A stretch of 64,000 bases of DNA from Streptomyces sp. 6-11-2 (GTDB lineage: Bacteria > Actinomycetota > Actinomycetes > Streptomycetales > Streptomycetaceae): assembly GCF_006540305.1 (NCBI RefSeq), contig NZ_BJOR01000001.1:4650001-4714000 (forward strand). Direction: 5' to 3'. The notes beneath the pieces are model-generated. The model was not told where the DNA came from. It made no database searches and saw nothing but the letters and a program-made list of their open reading frames with translations. Below are positions 1 to 11,300 of the stretch, in pieces. The translations under genes were made by a program, and so were the position numbers. Numbering within the stretch: position 1 is the first letter of the stretch; the number at the start of each line of letters is the position of its first letter.

Positions 1-38
1 TGAGCATCGTCCACAAGAGGAAGGGCGCCGGGAACTGA
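1..38 (+). CDS. 3' end of an unidentified gene
   Basis: Only eleven codons and a TGA stop at 36-38 lie inside the window. The frame that starts at base 3 has G or C at every third position, as expected for a Streptomyces coding end, and would read SIVHKRKGAGN. Another forward frame stays open to 43 but has poorer codon bias. The product cannot be named from this fragment. Confidence 0.45.
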   Translation, partial: SIVHKRKGAGN

Positions 39-99
39 TCTAGCGTGGTGGGGGGACATCGAGCGGATGCCCGGCACCGGCCGTTGAACGGGGTGTGAC

Positions 100-417
100 A
101 TGACCGTGCGAGCGAGCAGGACGGACTCCGGTACGGCGGCTGCCGGCGCACCGGCTCCGATCACGAAGTCCCACGGCGCCCGCGCCGCGGCCGAGCGGGT
201 CGTCTCGGGCGATTCGGTGACCGTCTCCCTGGGCGGTCTCCGCTTCGAACTGCCGCCGCGGGACCAGCTCGCCTACCTCGCGGGCCTCGGCCTCCTCACG
301 GCTTTCGACCTCATCGAATGGCCGGTCGCGCTCGCCATCGCCGTCGGCCACGAACTGGCCCGCAGCCATCGCGGCAAAACCCTGCGCGAGTTCGGCGACG
401 CCCTGGAACAGGCCTGA
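100..417 (+). CDS. small conserved-type hypothetical protein with one hydrophobic segment
   Basis: This 105-residue protein starts at ATG 100 and is not a family I recognise. Residues 1-35 are polar and Ala/Gly-rich. Roughly residues 56-85 form a hydrophobic stretch interrupted by an acidic patch (FDLIEWP), which could be a membrane-associated hairpin or a single helix. The C-terminus is charged and amphipathic. Third-position GC is high throughout and no better frame overlaps it, so I take it as a real gene. It converges with the GPP34-family gene across an inverted repeat at 448-496. Function unknown. Confidence 0.6.
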   Translation: MTVRASRTDSGTAAAGAPAPITKSHGARAAAERVVSGDSVTVSLGGLRFELPPRDQLAYLAGLGLLTAFDLIEWPVALAIAVGHELARSHRGKTLREFGDALEQA

Positions 418-447
418 GCGCGCACCCGCGTGCCGGATGTCCGAATG

Positions 448-496
448 GTGATCAGGGCTGTGACCTGTGCGTACTCGGCAGGGAAACCCTGATCAC
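448..496. terminator. 10-bp perfect inverted repeat between convergent genes
   Basis: GTGATCAGGG at 448-457 is matched by CCCTGATCAC at 487-496 with a 29-base spacer. It lies between the stops of two converging genes, so a bidirectional terminator is the simplest reading, although the loop is long. A short tandem repeat (TGATCAC twice) overlaps the right arm. Confidence 0.45.
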
Positions 497-576
497 TGAT
501 CACTGCGGTTCGGCCGTGCCAGTGAACGCGGGACGTTCACCAAGCTGGGCGCGGTCGTGATGTTCAAGGCAACCCC

Positions 577-1230
577 TCACCCCGTCACCCCAGGTACGGA
601 AGACAAGATCACCGCCACTGCGGCCAGGGCCGCCGATACCGCTCTGCCTACCGTCTCCGTCGGCCCCAGGCCGGCCGCCACCTCCGCCATGCGCGGGACC
701 GTCTTCGCCGGGCCCTCGTCGGGGAGAGCCAGGTCGTGCAGGCCCGCGTGGTGGAGCAGGGTGATCAGTTCTGCCGTCCCCTGTGCCGGGGATGCTCCGG
801 CCAGTACCACCGCGGCCAGTTCGCCGCGCAGCGCGGCCGGTACCGACAGGTCCGTGACCGGGTAGCGGTGGGAGCCGAAGGCACCCAGTATCTTGCGGCC
901 CTCCCGGCGAACCAGGCCCTTCGCCAGCAGGCCGTCGTAGGCGGCCGTCAAGGCCTGGTCGCGTACGGCCAGGAGCCATGCCTGGGGCTTCGCCTCCGGG
1001 TGCTGCCGTATCTGCCCGGTCACCGCCGACGCCAACGGATCTTCCTCCGAAGGCTGCTGTACGGCGACCAGCCGACCGTCGCGGTCCACCACCCCGCCGG
1101 ACAGCACGAGCCGTAGCAGTGGTGCCGCCGCGACGGCGCATCCCACCCTCAACTGCTCCCGCGGCGTACCGTCCCGCGTGTCCAGCCCGAGCAGCACGAT
1201 CTGCTCGCTCACTGTCAGTCCCGCGTCCAT
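577..1230 (-). CDS. GPP34 (Golgi phosphoprotein 3-like) family protein
   Basis: This 217-residue protein has the layout of the bacterial GPP34 family. It opens with a short LTVSEQIVLLGLD segment, has a central winged-helix-like region with the GLVRREGRKILG turn (about residues 104-115), and ends in a hydrophobic helix (about 190-215). Eukaryotic relatives bind phosphatidylinositol 4-phosphate; the bacterial members, common in Streptomyces, have no settled role. I chose ATG 1230 because an AAAGGGGGG Shine-Dalgarno lies just upstream; a longer reading to 1359 would start without one. An 11-bp inverted repeat sits about 90 bases upstream and may be its operator. Confidence 0.8.
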   Translation of the reverse strand: MDAGLTVSEQIVLLGLDTRDGTPREQLRVGCAVAAAPLLRLVLSGGVVDRDGRLVAVQQPSEEDPLASAVTGQIRQHPEAKPQAWLLAVRDQALTAAYDGLLAKGLVRREGRKILGAFGSHRYPVTDLSVPAALRGELAAVVLAGASPAQGTAELITLLHHAGLHDLALPDEGPAKTVPRMAEVAAGLGPTETVGRAVSAALAAVAVILSSVPGVTG

Positions 1231-1738
1231 CGGCCCCCCTTTCCCCTCACAACGCACGGCGTCCGCCGCACGGTTCCGCCCGTTCCGGCCCGGGCACGAA
1301 CGCCCGGAGCCGGCGCTGGTTGCTGTACAGCAGCGGAGTACAGCAACCTCCAGGGCCAACCACAGCCAACCGCCGGCAGTCCGCCATGACCGCGCGACCA
1401 GCGTCCTGGACGTAGGTTGACCGTGACCGCTCAGAGCACAGCGGCTTACTTGAGGGCGCTCCGCGGACGAAAAAGATCAGCGTCCGAAACGCAGCTCCTC
1501 CAGCGGACCACCCATCCTGCTGTGTGCAAAGTGATCGCCACCGGGCCGTCCGTGGGCCGTGCGAGGGTGCCCGAGGCTGATCAATGACGACCGGCAGTGA
1601 CAGACCAGCGCCAGCCGCCAGCAGCGAAACCCCAGGTCAGAGCCCCCCGACCGCACGGGTTTCCGCGTAGGGGTGGCGGTACGGCAAGATGGGGTGTATC
1701 TGCCCACTGCCTGATTTCAAGCTGCCGGACGGTTTCTC
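1231..1738. other. 508-base divergent intergenic region (GPP34 gene / ettA)
   Basis: No convincing gene is present. The GPP34-proximal part holds a Shine-Dalgarno and the inverted repeat at 1318-1348. The ettA-proximal part (about 1440-1738) is less GC-biased and must carry the ettA promoter and leader, but I could not pick a clear -35/-10 pair. A leader of this length before an ABC-F gene could hold regulatory RNA structure; I see no intrinsic terminator with a U-run in it. Confidence 0.5.
1318..1348. promoter_or_regulatory. 11-bp perfect inverted repeat, candidate operator
   Basis: GGTTGCTGTAC at 1318-1328 and GTACAGCAACC at 1338-1348 are exact reverse complements separated by nine bases. 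The site is about 90 bases upstream of the GPP34 start and about 390 upstream of ettA. A dimeric regulator site is more likely than a terminator, because no gene ends nearby. Confidence 0.55.
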
Positions 1739-3403
<1,665 letters not shown>

Positions 3404-3412
3404 TCGAAGCAG

Positions 3413-3859
3413 ATGCGCCACATCTACCGCTGCCCGCTGCGCTGGGCGGACATGGACGCGTACGGCCACGTCAACAACGTGGTGTTCCTCCGCTACCTGG
3501 AGGAGGCACGCATCGATTTCCTGTTCCGCCCGGACAAGGAGTTCAAGCAGGGGTCCGTGGTGGCGCGTCACGAGATCGACTACAAGCGCCAGCTCGTCCA
3601 CCGGCACGCGCCGGTGGACGTCGAGCTGTGGGTCACCGAGATCAGGGCGGCGTCCTTCACCCTCACCTACGAGGTCAAGGACGGCGACCAGATCTATGTC
3701 CGCGCCTCGACGGTGATCGTGCCGTTCGACTTCGAGGCGCAGCGTCCGCGCCGGATCACCGCGGAGGAGCGCGAGTTCCTCCAGGAGTACACCGACGACG
3801 CCGGCACCGGTGACGACGCCGCGGTCGCGGGCGACAAGGAGGAGGCCGTCGCCGCATGA
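3413..3859 (+). CDS. acyl-CoA thioesterase, 4HBT hotdog family
   Basis: A 148-residue single hotdog-fold protein. The motif RWADMDAYGHVNNVVF near residues 9-24 carries the catalytic Asp and the His-Val-Asn-Asn signature of the YbgC/FadM branch of 4HBT thioesterases, which hydrolyse acyl-CoA thioesters in the cytoplasm. The C-terminal 25 residues are acidic and Ala-rich and look disordered. The gene begins nine bases after the ettA stop and its own stop overlaps the next start by ATGA, so translation is coupled. The substrate cannot be deduced. Confidence 0.88.
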   Translation: MRHIYRCPLRWADMDAYGHVNNVVFLRYLEEARIDFLFRPDKEFKQGSVVARHEIDYKRQLVHRHAPVDVELWVTEIRAASFTLTYEVKDGDQIYVRASTVIVPFDFEAQRPRRITAEEREFLQEYTDDAGTGDDAAVAGDKEEAVAA

Positions 3860-4581
3860 CGGCCCTCCACCTCGCCGACGAGACGGAGGCGGCCGACCTG
3901 GCCGCCTTCCTCTCCCGGCTGCTGCACTACGACCGTTCCGCCGCGGTGCGCCTCCAGGCGTCGGGCACGGCGCTCGCCGTCTTCGGACGGCCGGCGTCCT
4001 TCGAGGTGCTGGCGGTGCGCACGGTGCGGCTCGCCGAGCCGTACCGGAACGACCCGGACGCCACCCTCGACGTGACCGTCTCCGCCGGTGAACTGCTGGA
4101 GTCCGTCGACGAGTCGGCGGCCACGGCCGCTGTCCCGGCGGCGGTGACCGGACCGCCGTGGGCGGGCGTGCTGCCGCCGCGCGGCGGCTGGCGGGCGGAG
4201 CCGGGGCTGCCCCCGGCCGGGGTCCTGGGTGCCACGGTGGCCGCCGCGGTCGCCGAGTTCCGCTCCCGTACGGGGGAGTTGGCGCAGGAGCACCGCACGC
4301 GCGCCGAACTCGACCGGATCGGGCGGGAGATCTGGTCCCGGCTGGTCGGCGAGACCCAACTGCCCGTGCGCGCCGTGCACGCGGCACAGTCGCTGCGGTT
4401 CCTCAGGCCCCCCGCCGCCGTCGGCGAGGGGGACTCCGCGAGGCCCCGGGCGGCCTCCGGCGAGGAGGACCTCGCGCTGCTGTCGTCGGGGACGTGGCTG
4501 CGGCTGCGGACCCCCTACGGTTCGATCGCGGTACGGCGGGCGGAGGCCGGACTCGGCTCCCTGGACGTCAGCGTCCGCTGA
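3856..4581 (+). CDS. uncharacterised protein, third gene of the ettA operon
   Basis: A 241-residue soluble protein that I cannot assign to a characterised family. The N-terminal 80 residues look like an alpha/beta domain (LHLADETEAADLAAFLSRLL). The middle has a Pro/Gly-rich PPWAGVLPPRGGW element about residue 100, then an amphipathic helical stretch. The C-terminal 40 residues form probable strands. No signal peptide or membrane segment is visible. It overlaps the thioesterase by four bases and converges with the ABC ATPase gene, leaving ten bases between stops. Its conserved place after ettA and a thioesterase in Streptomyces is inference. Confidence 0.75.
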   Translation: MTALHLADETEAADLAAFLSRLLHYDRSAAVRLQASGTALAVFGRPASFEVLAVRTVRLAEPYRNDPDATLDVTVSAGELLESVDESAATAAVPAAVTGPPWAGVLPPRGGWRAEPGLPPAGVLGATVAAAVAEFRSRTGELAQEHRTRAELDRIGREIWSRLVGETQLPVRAVHAAQSLRFLRPPAAVGEGDSARPRAASGEEDLALLSSGTWLRLRTPYGSIAVRRAEAGLGSLDVSVR

Positions 4582-4591
4582 ACGCGGCGGC

Positions 4592-5551
4592 TCAGCCTCC
4601 CTCGCTGTCGTCCGGCCGCACCGCGATGTGGTCGGGCTCCAGTTCCAGCGCCACCCGGTCACGCATCCCCAGGGCCTGGGTGTACTCGGCGGGCAGCTGC
4701 AGACGGCCGGCCCGGTCGAGCATGGCGTACTCGCGGCTCACCAGCTTCTCGTCGCCGGTCGCCGCGTCCACCTCGCTGCGGCGCAGCACCTCGGTGGAGG
4801 TGCGGCCGTCGCGGATGGCGACCGTGCGGCGGACCTCGCCGGCGACCGCCTGGTCGTGGGTGACGATGACGATGGTCGTGCCCAGATGCTCGTTGGCGGT
4901 GCGGAACGCGGCGAAGACCTGCTCGCCGGTGTGGGAGTCCAGTTCGCCGGTGGGCTCGTCGGCGAGCAGTACCGCGGGGTTGTTGGCGAGGGCCACCGCG
5001 ATCGCCACGCGCTGCTGCTGGCCGCCCGACATCTGGTGCGGACGATGGTCCCGGCAGTGGCCGACCTCCAGCAACTCCAGCAGTTCCAGGGCGCGTTCGG
5101 CCTTGGCGCGGCGGCTGCGTCCACGGGCGCCGGACAACTGCATGGGCAGGGCGACGTTCTGCGCCGCCGTCAGGTAGGGGAGCAGGTTGCGGGAGGTCTG
5201 CTGCCAGACGAAGCCGACGACCTCGCGGCGGTAGCGCAGGCGGTCCTTCGCGGTCATGGCGAGCAGGTCGTGATCCCCGACCCGGGCCGCGCCGGCCGTG
5301 GGGGTGTCCAGCCCGGCGAGGATGTTCATCAGGGTGGACTTGCCGCTGCCGGACGCGCCGACGAGGGCCATCAGCTCGCCCTCGCGGACCAGCAGGTCCA
5401 GGCCCTGGAGGGCCTGGACCTCCACGCCGTCGGCGGTGAAGATGCGGACCAGACGGTCGCAGCTGATCAGCGCGTCGTGGCCGTAGGCCGGGCGGGTGCG
5501 GTTCGCGGTGGCACGCTCGGCCAGGTCGGCCAGGGTGGGGTTCGTCGTCAT
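4592..5551 (-). CDS. ABC exporter ATPase (MacB/LolD type) with AbrB-like C-terminal domain
   Basis: 319 residues. Residues 30-250 are a standard ABC ATPase: Walker A GASGSGKS at 65-72, Q-loop at 117, a MSGGQQQR signature near 174, Walker B LLADEP at 195-200 and switch His 232. The insert after Walker A and the paired FtsX permeases put it in the MacB/LolD group, which drives mechanotransmission or export rather than uptake. Unusually, residues 273-314 read LDRAGRLQLPAEY then GMRDRVALELEPDHIAVRP, the swapped-hairpin pattern of AbrB/SpoVT transcription factors. Start ATG 5551 follows AGGAGAG. The permease genes lie 49 bases upstream in the same operon. Confidence 0.9.
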   Translation of the reverse strand: MTTNPTLADLAERATANRTRPAYGHDALISCDRLVRIFTADGVEVQALQGLDLLVREGELMALVGASGSGKSTLMNILAGLDTPTAGAARVGDHDLLAMTAKDRLRYRREVVGFVWQQTSRNLLPYLTAAQNVALPMQLSGARGRSRRAKAERALELLELLEVGHCRDHRPHQMSGGQQQRVAIAVALANNPAVLLADEPTGELDSHTGEQVFAAFRTANEHLGTTIVIVTHDQAVAGEVRRTVAIRDGRTSTEVLRRSEVDAATGDEKLVSREYAMLDRAGRLQLPAEYTQALGMRDRVALELEPDHIAVRPDDSEGG

Positions 5552-5600
5552 CGGGGCTCTCCTGAGCGGCGGCTACGGCGGCTGTGGCGGTCCGGTCGGT

Positions 5601-8360
5601 TCATCTCGCGTCCCCCGCTCTCAACTCCCGTACCGATCCCTTGCGTCCCGTCCACCACGCCTGGCTCACGGCGATCCCCACGGTCAGCAGCAGCACCGCC
5701 GCCGCCGGCAGGGCCAGCGAGAGCGGGTCCGTCCGCAGCGCGTTCCCACCGGTGACCACCGTCGTCGACGGCAGCGCGATGACCGTCAGGTCGATACCGG
5801 GGGAGAGCAGCAGGACGGTCGCCCAGCCCGTCAGCGCTCCGCCCGCCGCGGCGAGCAGTGCCTGGGGCAGGGACTCCAGGACGAGCAGGCGGCGACCCTG
5901 CGCGCGGGTGAGGCCCATGGTGCGCAGGCGGGCGAGGAGCGCGGCACGCTCGGGCGCGGTGCGCAGCAGGGCGAGCAGCAGGGCCAGGACGGCGTAGCCG
6001 GCGCCGGCGGCCACCGCTACCGCGTAGACGCGCTCGGCGCCGGACTGGAGAGGCGAGTCGACGTACTGGGCCCGTTCCTCGGAACGCAGGTGCACGGACG
6101 CCGACTCGCCCACCGTCCGGCGCAGGGCGCCGGCGTCCGGGTGGCCGCCGGTCAGGAGCAGCGTGTTCGTACGGGCCGTCTCGCGGCTCAGCCCGGCCCG
6201 GTCCACGACCAGGAAGCTGGTGCCGATCACGGCCGGGGTCCGGTCCCGGACGGTGACGATCCGGACGGTGACGTCGGTACCGTCGCCCAGCATCACGTTG
6301 AAGGGCTGCTTGCCGAACATCTCGGCGATGGAGGGGGAGGCCAGCGCCGGCAGCGGGTCCCGGGGGCCGTCGGCCGGCCGCCGCAACTGCCGCTCGGGGA
6401 AGGCGCCGAGCCCGGTGCTCGTGGCCAGGGACGCGTAGGACGCCGGGTCGACGCCCGCCAGGGGCACCCGGGTCAGGTCCGTTCCCGCCTTGGCCAGGTA
6501 GTCCGTGCTCACTTCGGCGAGTTCCCGCACGCCCGGTGTCCGGCGGACCCGGTCGGACAGTCCGGCCGGCAGCGCTTCGGTTCCCTCGACGCGGGCTCCG
6601 GCGCCGACGGCGAGGAGAGCCGCTTGGTCGCGGGCACCGGCCACCCCGGCCAGTACGGAGCCTCCGAAGGCGGCGGTGGTGAGCGCGGTCAGCAGCGCCA
6701 GCAGGGGCAGCATCGCCGGGACGGACGTACGGCCCGCACGGGCCAGGGACAGATGACCCACCGCCCCGCGCAGCCGGCCGGCCGGACGCATCAGCCAGCG
6801 CAGCGGCAACGGGTACAGGCGGACCAGCAGCAGCGCCGCGATCACGCCCACCAGCACCGGGGCCAGGAACACCAGTTGGTCCCCCGACCCGCCCGAGGCA
6901 CCGGCATCCTCCGACGGCCCCGAGACCCCGTACCGCCGCAGCGCCTCCACCGCTCCCGCCGCGATCACCAGCAGCGTCAACTCGGCGACCGTGCGGCGCT
7001 GGGAGGGACGTACGGACACCGTGTCCTCGCGTGGTCCGTGGACGCGGACCGCGCGGTGGGCGACCACCGCGCGCACGGGCAGCGCGGCACAGGCGACGGC
7101 GGTGACCGCGGCGGCCGCGAGGACCGCGTAACCCGGGCGGCCCTCGGGGACCGCGAGCAGGGCCGCACCGAGTCCGAGTGCGCCGGCGGGCACGGCGACC
7201 ACCGCCGTCTCGGCGAGCAGCCGGCCGGCCAGACCGGGCAGGGAGGCGCCGCGGGCGCGCAGCAGGGTGAGTTCGAAGCGGCGGCGGTCGGCGGCCAGGC
7301 CACCGGCCATCAGCAGCACCACCGCGGCGACCGTCGCGCTGCCGAAGGCGGCGACGGCGACCAGCGGGGTGATGCCGGAACTCAGGCGGCCGTAGGAGAT
7401 GAGGATGTCGTCGAGGTCGGTGTCCACCTGCGTGGCCGGGTCGGTGGCCGCACGCACTTGTACCAGGCCCGGCCCGGACTTCAGGTTGGCGACCGCGCCC
7501 TTCAGGCCCTCGAGGTCGTGGGCCTGCAGGGCGCGGGTCTCGGGAGCCACCTGCCAGTAGCGCAAGGGGGTCCCCACGGTGCCCAGCAGAGCGGGGGCGG
7601 CCTCGGACGGCAGGAGCAGTGCGCCGAGCCAGTACATCGGCGGTTCGGGCTCGTCCGAGGGCACCTGCACCAGGGCCGGGGTGCGCAGCAGCGGCGAGGT
7701 CGACCAGTAGGCGCCGTCGGGCTCGCGCGGGGTGATGATGCCGGTGACGCGGACCGCGAGCGCCGGGCCGGACACGGCGGGTACGTGGATGACCGAACCG
7801 ACCTCGATGTGCAGGCTCTTGGCCGTCGCGGCGCTCACGGCGGCCTCCACGTCCGGGGTCGAGGCCGTCACCCGCCCGGTCGCCCGCGGCATCCGGCCCG
7901 CGCGCAGCGAGGAGTGCTCGGCCAGCCCACTGGGTGCGACCAGGCGAATTTTCGCGGGCAGCCCGCTGGGCCTGGGGATCCAGCGGTCGGGGACGGGGAG
8001 GTCGGTGCCGTTCACCACCCCGTACGACGACTGGCCGGGGTCGGCGACGAGCGGGCGCGGAATGGTGCCGAGGACCTTGGTGTGCTGCCGGCCCATGGCC
8101 GACGGGAGCAGCGCCTGTTCCCGCTGCCGGTCCGGGCCCTGGGGCACCTGGGCGTATACCGTCAAGGTGGTGCGTGGCGGGGTGGCCCGCTCGACGGCCT
8201 GGGCCAGACCGGCGTTCTCGTACCGGTCGAGCGCGCGGGGGAACGCGGCCGCAAGGAACGCGGTCAGCGCGACCAGCAGGGCGAGGGCGGCCGCGGCACC
8301 CGGCGCGGTGCGGAGGCGTACCCGGACCCAGGCGGGAGTGACGGCGTTCAGCTCACTCAC
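5601..8360 (-). CDS. large FtsX-type ABC permease
   Basis: A 919-residue membrane protein with an N-terminal transmembrane helix (about 20-42), a large extracellular segment, a cluster of helices near 330-450, a second group in the middle, and three C-terminal helices (about 770-900). This is the duplicated FtsX/MacB_PCD arrangement seen in Streptomyces exporters with one ATPase. It starts at GTG 8360 inside the end of the upstream permease (eight bases shared), so the two are translationally coupled, and is followed by the ATPase gene. It probably forms the heterodimeric membrane unit with the 1093-residue protein. The substrate is unknown. Confidence 0.88.
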   Translation of the reverse strand: MSELNAVTPAWVRVRLRTAPGAAAALALLVALTAFLAAAFPRALDRYENAGLAQAVERATPPRTTLTVYAQVPQGPDRQREQALLPSAMGRQHTKVLGTIPRPLVADPGQSSYGVVNGTDLPVPDRWIPRPSGLPAKIRLVAPSGLAEHSSLRAGRMPRATGRVTASTPDVEAAVSAATAKSLHIEVGSVIHVPAVSGPALAVRVTGIITPREPDGAYWSTSPLLRTPALVQVPSDEPEPPMYWLGALLLPSEAAPALLGTVGTPLRYWQVAPETRALQAHDLEGLKGAVANLKSGPGLVQVRAATDPATQVDTDLDDILISYGRLSSGITPLVAVAAFGSATVAAVVLLMAGGLAADRRRFELTLLRARGASLPGLAGRLLAETAVVAVPAGALGLGAALLAVPEGRPGYAVLAAAAVTAVACAALPVRAVVAHRAVRVHGPREDTVSVRPSQRRTVAELTLLVIAAGAVEALRRYGVSGPSEDAGASGGSGDQLVFLAPVLVGVIAALLLVRLYPLPLRWLMRPAGRLRGAVGHLSLARAGRTSVPAMLPLLALLTALTTAAFGGSVLAGVAGARDQAALLAVGAGARVEGTEALPAGLSDRVRRTPGVRELAEVSTDYLAKAGTDLTRVPLAGVDPASYASLATSTGLGAFPERQLRRPADGPRDPLPALASPSIAEMFGKQPFNVMLGDGTDVTVRIVTVRDRTPAVIGTSFLVVDRAGLSRETARTNTLLLTGGHPDAGALRRTVGESASVHLRSEERAQYVDSPLQSGAERVYAVAVAAGAGYAVLALLLALLRTAPERAALLARLRTMGLTRAQGRRLLVLESLPQALLAAAGGALTGWATVLLLSPGIDLTVIALPSTTVVTGGNALRTDPLSLALPAAAVLLLTVGIAVSQAWWTGRKGSVRELRAGDAR

Positions 8361-11300
8361 CTCCGCGGTCTCGAAGGGACAGCGCCGGGTCGGGCCGGCG
8401 CAGGGTCAGTACCGCCGTGACGACGAGCGGCGCGGCGGCGACGGCCGCCAGCAGCAGGACCACCCGAGCGGCGGGCAGTTCGACCAGGACGGTCGGCAGC
8501 GGTTTCGCGGCCTGCCCGGTCAGTACGATCAGCGGGATCACCGTGCGGGCCAGTACGGTGCCCAGAACCACGCCGACCGCCAGCGCCAGGGCCACCAGCA
8601 CGCCCTGCTCGGCCGCGAGCGTCCGGGCCAGCTGGCGGCGCGGGGCGCCCATGGCACGCAGGAGGGCGAATTCGGCGTCCCGCTCCCTGCGGGCCCCGAC
8701 AGCCCCGACCACGAAGCCGACAGCGGCCAGCGCCGCCGCGGCCGCGGAAGCCGCGGTGAAGGCGGCCGCGGGCCCGGCGCCGAACGGGTCGTCGTGCAAC
8801 TGGGCGGCGATCTCGTCCCGCACGATCACTCGCGCCGGGTCGATGTCGGGCAGGGCCCGCAGGGCCGCGGCCACGGCCGCCGACCGGTGGGCGTCGGTGC
8901 GCAGCCACCACTCGGTGGGCGCGGCCCGGTCGCCGGACTGTGACTGGAGCAGCCGGTTGACCGACCGCAGGTCCATCAGCAGACCTCCGCCGTCGTGCGC
9001 GGCGTCCGGGGAACCGCCCTGATCGGCAGTGCCCGTGGTCGGCAGCGCCCGTACCGAACGCACGATCCGGACCGGAACGTTCTCGCCGCCGAAGGTCACG
9101 TCCACCCGCTGCCCCTCGCGTGCACCCGTGGATTCGAGGAAACGGTCGGTCGCCACGGCCGCGACCTCCGTCTGCGCGGGCTGCGCCGCCTGGAGCCGCA
9201 CGGTCACCGAGCCCGTCACCCAGGGCTGGTCGTGCGGCACGTAGCCGGTGCCGTAGGTGACGGTCAGCGGGCGGGTGGACGTCACGGCCGCCTTGGCCGG
9301 GGAGGTGCCGTTGTCGCCGTCGGGAGTGGAGGCGATGTTGTTGCCGATCGAGGTCGCCTTCCAGGCCGTCGGCGCACTCAGTCGCCGTACCGTCCCGTCG
9401 GCGCCGGTGGCGGTCACCTCGGAGACGGTGAGGCGGTGCCGCTCGGCGACGTCGACGGGCTGGTTGAGGGACAGATCGAGACCGATCAGGGTCAGGGGGC
9501 CCGCGTCCGCGGGGAGGGTCAGGTCCAGGGGGCGGGAGCGGCCGTCGGCGGGCAGCGTGCCCAGCGGCATGCGGTACGGGACTCCGCGACTGTCCTCGAC
9601 GGTGACTCCCATGTCCACCGGCATCCTCGTGCCGGAGCCGTGGATGTCTGCGGTCAGCCGCAGGCTGGCCGTCCCGGCGGGCAGCTTCAGCCCCGCCGTC
9701 GGGCTCTTGGGCGCGAGCCCCGCCAGCAGTGGCCGTACGGAATCGGACGCCAGGTCGGGGCGCATCAGCATCGTGTCCGCCGCGTTCACGGTGTCCAGCG
9801 CGAGCACGGTTGCGGCGCGGTTGCCGGACAGCGGCAGAGTGGTGCGGACGGCTGGGGCGGCGGCGCTCACGCGCGGGAGGGCCGCGTACTGCTCGGTGCG
9901 GCCGAGGTCCCCCTCCCCGGCGGCCAGTACGCGCACCGGCGCACCCGCCCGGAAGTCCGCCTGGTCGTCCTGCGAGCGGTCCCAGGAAGCTCCCTGACCG
10001 ATCGCCAGCATGCCCAGCGCGATGGCGAGTACGAGCAGCAGCACCGGCCCGGCCCCGCGCATCGGGCGGCGGCTGAACTGCCAGCCCGCCAGCGCGGCCG
10101 GCAGTCCGCGGCCGCCGGTCGCGCGCCGCTCGGCCAGCCGGGCCACCGGCGGCAGCAGCCGCAGGGTCAGCACCGTTCCGGCCAGCAGGGCCAGTGCGGG
10201 CGCGACGACCAGCAGCGGGTCGATGCCGAGCGCGCCCGTGAGGTCGCCGCCGACCGCGCCGGAGGGCTGCCCGTTCAGCTGCCAGTACGCCACACCGGCC
10301 ACCGCCAGCAGTCCCAGGTCCGCGCCGGCGCGCAGCGGCGCGGGCAGCGTACGGGCCCGCGAGCCGGTCGTGAACGACGAGGTCAGCGCGGGCAGCGTCA
10401 CCGCCATCGCGCAGCCCAGCGCCACGGCCGCCGCCACCAGCCAGACCCCTGGCCGCCCGGTCGCGGAGACGTCCGGGTGCAGTCCGATCCGGGCCAGGGC
10501 GCCCTGCTCGGCCAGCAGCCCGGTCAGCGGTCCCGCCAGCAGCGGCGCGCAGGCCACGGCGGGCACGGCGAGCAGCAGCGCCTCGGTGGCGGCGAGGCCG
10601 GCGATCCGGGCGCGGGAGCCGCCGCGGGCCCGCAGCAGGCGGGTCTCCCTGCTGCGTTCGGTGCTCAGCAGCCGGGCCACCAGCAGCAGCGCGTAGCCGG
10701 CGAGCAACGCCAGCTGGAGCACGGCGATCATCAGGGTGGAGCGGGCCACGAGCAGGGAGCGGTCGATCCGGTCCAGGACGGTGGGCAGCGAGGACGTGAC
10801 CTCCGGTGTGCCGCTCACCGCCGTGGACGTGCGCAGGGACGCGGCACTCTCGCGCACCGCGTCGCGCAGCGCTCCGATCCGTCCGGTCGCCAGCGTGGAG
10901 AAGTCCGCCGACGCCTGCCACGCGGTCTGTCCCGCGCTCACCCTGCCGCCGGTGAGGACGGCGGGGTCGGTCAGCAGCGGCCCGTACATCGTGAAGCCGA
11001 CCTTGCGGACGCCGCGGCCGCCCAGATCGTCCAGCCGCCAGTACGGCGCGTCGGCGCGGACGGGGCGGTAGAGCCCGGTGATCCGAATCTGGGCCTTCCG
11101 GCCGTCGAGGCGGTCGGTGAGGGTGAGCCGGGCGCCGGGCTTCAGCCCGAGGCGCTGCGCGGCGGTCTGCGGCAGCGCGACCTCGAGGTCACCCGTCGCC
11201 GTCTCGCCGGGGAGGCGTCCGGAGACGAGCCGCACCTGGGTGGGGTCGATCGCCGCGAGGTACGTCAGGTCCGGGTCGCCCGAGCGCTCCGCCGGGGGCC

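Noticed and set aside
5496..8420. A 974-codon plus-strand frame opposite the FtsX permease
   Set aside because: Gly/Gln/Arg-rich shadow of a membrane protein gene; no start context.
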